From positions 545,605 to 609,604 of the forward strand of contig DHWB01000004.1 in assembly GCA_002412965.1 (NCBI GenBank): 64,000 nucleotides of DNA, written 5' to 3'. The DNA is from Desulfomicrobium sp. UBA5193. Lineage in GTDB: Bacteria; Desulfobacterota; Desulfovibrionia; Desulfovibrionales; Desulfomicrobiaceae. Under the pieces are notes generated by a model, which was given only the letters and a program-made list of their open reading frames with translations, was not told where the DNA came from and made no database searches. Positions within the stretch are counted from its first letter, which is position 1. Each line of letters opens with the position of its first letter. Positions 63,901 to 64,000 of this stretch are shown here, one piece after another. Both the position numbers and the translations under genes were made by a program.

Positions 63901-64000
63901 CCGGCAACGACTCCCTGTGGGGCGTGAACAACAACGACACGCTGGAGGGCGGACTCGGGTCGGACTTCATCTGGGGCGGCATGGACTACGACATCGCCTC
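60906..64000 (+). CDS. Giant RTX/cadherin-repeat surface protein (3' end outside window)
   Basis: The frame runs open from ATG 60906 to the window end (at least 1031 residues). The first 180 residues lack a signal peptide and begin MAETQVIVRQADGTARVVEA, like N-terminal modules of type I-secreted adhesins. Two cadherin-like/VCBS-type repeats of 97 residues (from about 186 and 283) end in VNPVNDAP. A CSPG-like repeat (about 380-465) follows, then many RTX calcium-binding nonapeptides (GGAGNDTL-type) in blocks separated by a recurring VDLNIQDG-type unit. The C-terminal secretion signal should lie beyond the window. It is likely an adhesin or biofilm protein; a secreted enzyme is possible. Confidence 0.9.
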   Translation, partial: MAETQVIVRQADGTARVVEAANGGVVVLNPDEQLVVAAAPDQVEVKAEDQGTVVVQLEDVGEFTVELVAQASANDVMSLESSVFRTQPVIVVEAESAVLSDDTLARETLGVHQASVVNTDFLDRDTGADFGMTELIDAGSFSALLGEGLSGRKIDSDIESEGLGWYRHSYQNEAPLVIGTVDLGEVNEDTSVLITAAQLLATVYDVDGDELFVTGLTVAEGSGTFTDNGDGTWTFTPAADWNGNVTLSYQVSDGYSSTTVAAALTVNPVNDAPTNDTVTLPSINEDNSTTITAAQLLGQAFDVDGDLLSVTGLTLNEPAAGTLIDNGDGTWTFTPAADWNGNVTFGYQVSDGNASTTGAATLAVNPVNDAPMIALNTTLLVDDDATQSLAGSLQATDADNDPADLEYFVTQAPVHGSLFLDGVEITNFSQPVFTQADIDSGRVSFRFHTLQPGDAVQVIEDDSFVFQVTDGSLNTAETTFHIHNSTVQVWGTNNADDLTGAADFSREGVTFHVYGFDGNDTMRGGSGADTLDGGGHAYAQHSPWLYTQQGGDTVDYGASTAAVDIDLTRATQTGGHAEGDSLVGVENVIGSGFNDSITGDAAANFLSGLDGNDTLLGGVGNDTLRGGAGVDLLDGGVGQDFADYRTSASWVAVDLNIQDGLTAQSGGGADNDALGDTLVGIESVIGSNDASHGDVLTGNAASNHLIGLDGDDTLIGGAGNDTLVSGAGADRVDGGTGTRDLADYSGSTAWVNVDLNIQNGTTAQSGGGAGNHAVGDILTGIEDVNGSQYSDSLTGNGVSNRIWAYDGDDTIFGGGFYDTIDGGNGNDLIDGGSHEDSIFGGAGNDTIYGGTGIDSIWGGAGDDYLEGYYSAGMNGSQDLLIGGVGNDTLDGSHSLGWSTLIGGMGADRIIGNGTSSEVSYELTGYGDFNVSWQGVYVDLSIQDGVTAQTGKPGGDDATGDILTGIVNAVGSNGSDTLIGNDQSNEMYGVDADDLMIGGAGNDSLWGVNNNDTLEGGLGSDFIWGGMDYDIA
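61584..61936 (+). repeat. Two identical 59-bp copies within the cadherin-like repeats
   Basis: Bases 61584-61642 and 61878-61936 are identical over 59 bases and encode DNGDGTWTFTPAADWNGNV plus the next residue. They lie 294 bases apart, at the same place in each 97-residue domain. Flanks differ at many codons. This points to recent local gene conversion or repeat expansion. Confidence 0.85.

Noticed and set aside
62400..64000. CRISPR-like direct repeats
   Set aside because: The periodic sequence is coding and in frame. The repeats are RTX calcium-binding motifs, not a CRISPR array.

Overview
The window looks like chromosome of a GC-rich, anaerobic, sulfate-reducing deltaproteobacterium of the Desulfovibrio/Desulfomicrobium type. 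The main reason is the gene order hdrB-hdrA-flxD-flxC-flxB-flxA at the left end, which is the NADH-linked, flavin-based Flx-Hdr complex of these bacteria. A large pyruvate carboxylase next to a PEP-synthase-like enzyme, ferritin-like proteins and many two-component sensors fit the same group. The exact genus is an inference.

Layout. 1-5639: electron-bifurcating Hdr/Flx operon (hdrB cut by the window edge). 5822-6298: ferritin-like protein. 6364-6738: a decayed MazEF/AbrB-type toxin-antitoxin pair on the minus strand, visible only when frameshifts are bridged. 7010-10863: membrane NERD-like protein, ybaK deacylase, ribB with an FMN riboswitch, and a small Cys-rich protein preceded by a strong orphan terminator. 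11075-14301: typA/bipA and an FAD dehydrogenase. 14373-16463: REC-PAS-GGDEF-EAL protein. 16770-23442: STAS protein and a cheA-cheW-cheB-cheR chemosensory cluster without a receptor or free cheY. 23464-31786: biotin ligase, pyruvate carboxylase and an enlarged PEP synthase (anaplerosis/gluconeogenesis). 31819-34513: YgjP-type metallopeptidase, lipoprotein, M20 amidohydrolase and GNAT acetyltransferase. 34718-37183: pgk, tpiA, secG and tRNA-Leu(GAG).

The right 26 kb is accessory and signalling-rich. 37608-43070 (minus strand) is a tightly overlapping four-gene operon: a small helical protein, a stand-alone cobalamin-binding protein carrying the W-x9-EH motif of CarH-type B12 photoreceptors, a PAS histidine kinase and a hybrid kinase. 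It reads as a B12-based (possibly light- or redox-sensing) phosphorelay and is the best candidate here for an undescribed system. After a very AT-rich gap come a cytoplasmic molybdopterin oxidoreductase, a SpoIIE-type phosphatase, a small zinc-ribbon membrane protein and a GT4 glycosyltransferase. Next are three paralogous 7TM-DISM hybrid kinases (two of identical length, adjacent) with a stand-alone HPt protein between the first and second. The window ends inside a very large RTX/cadherin-repeat protein, probably a type I-secreted adhesin. The kinases may control surface attachment, but that link rests on position only.
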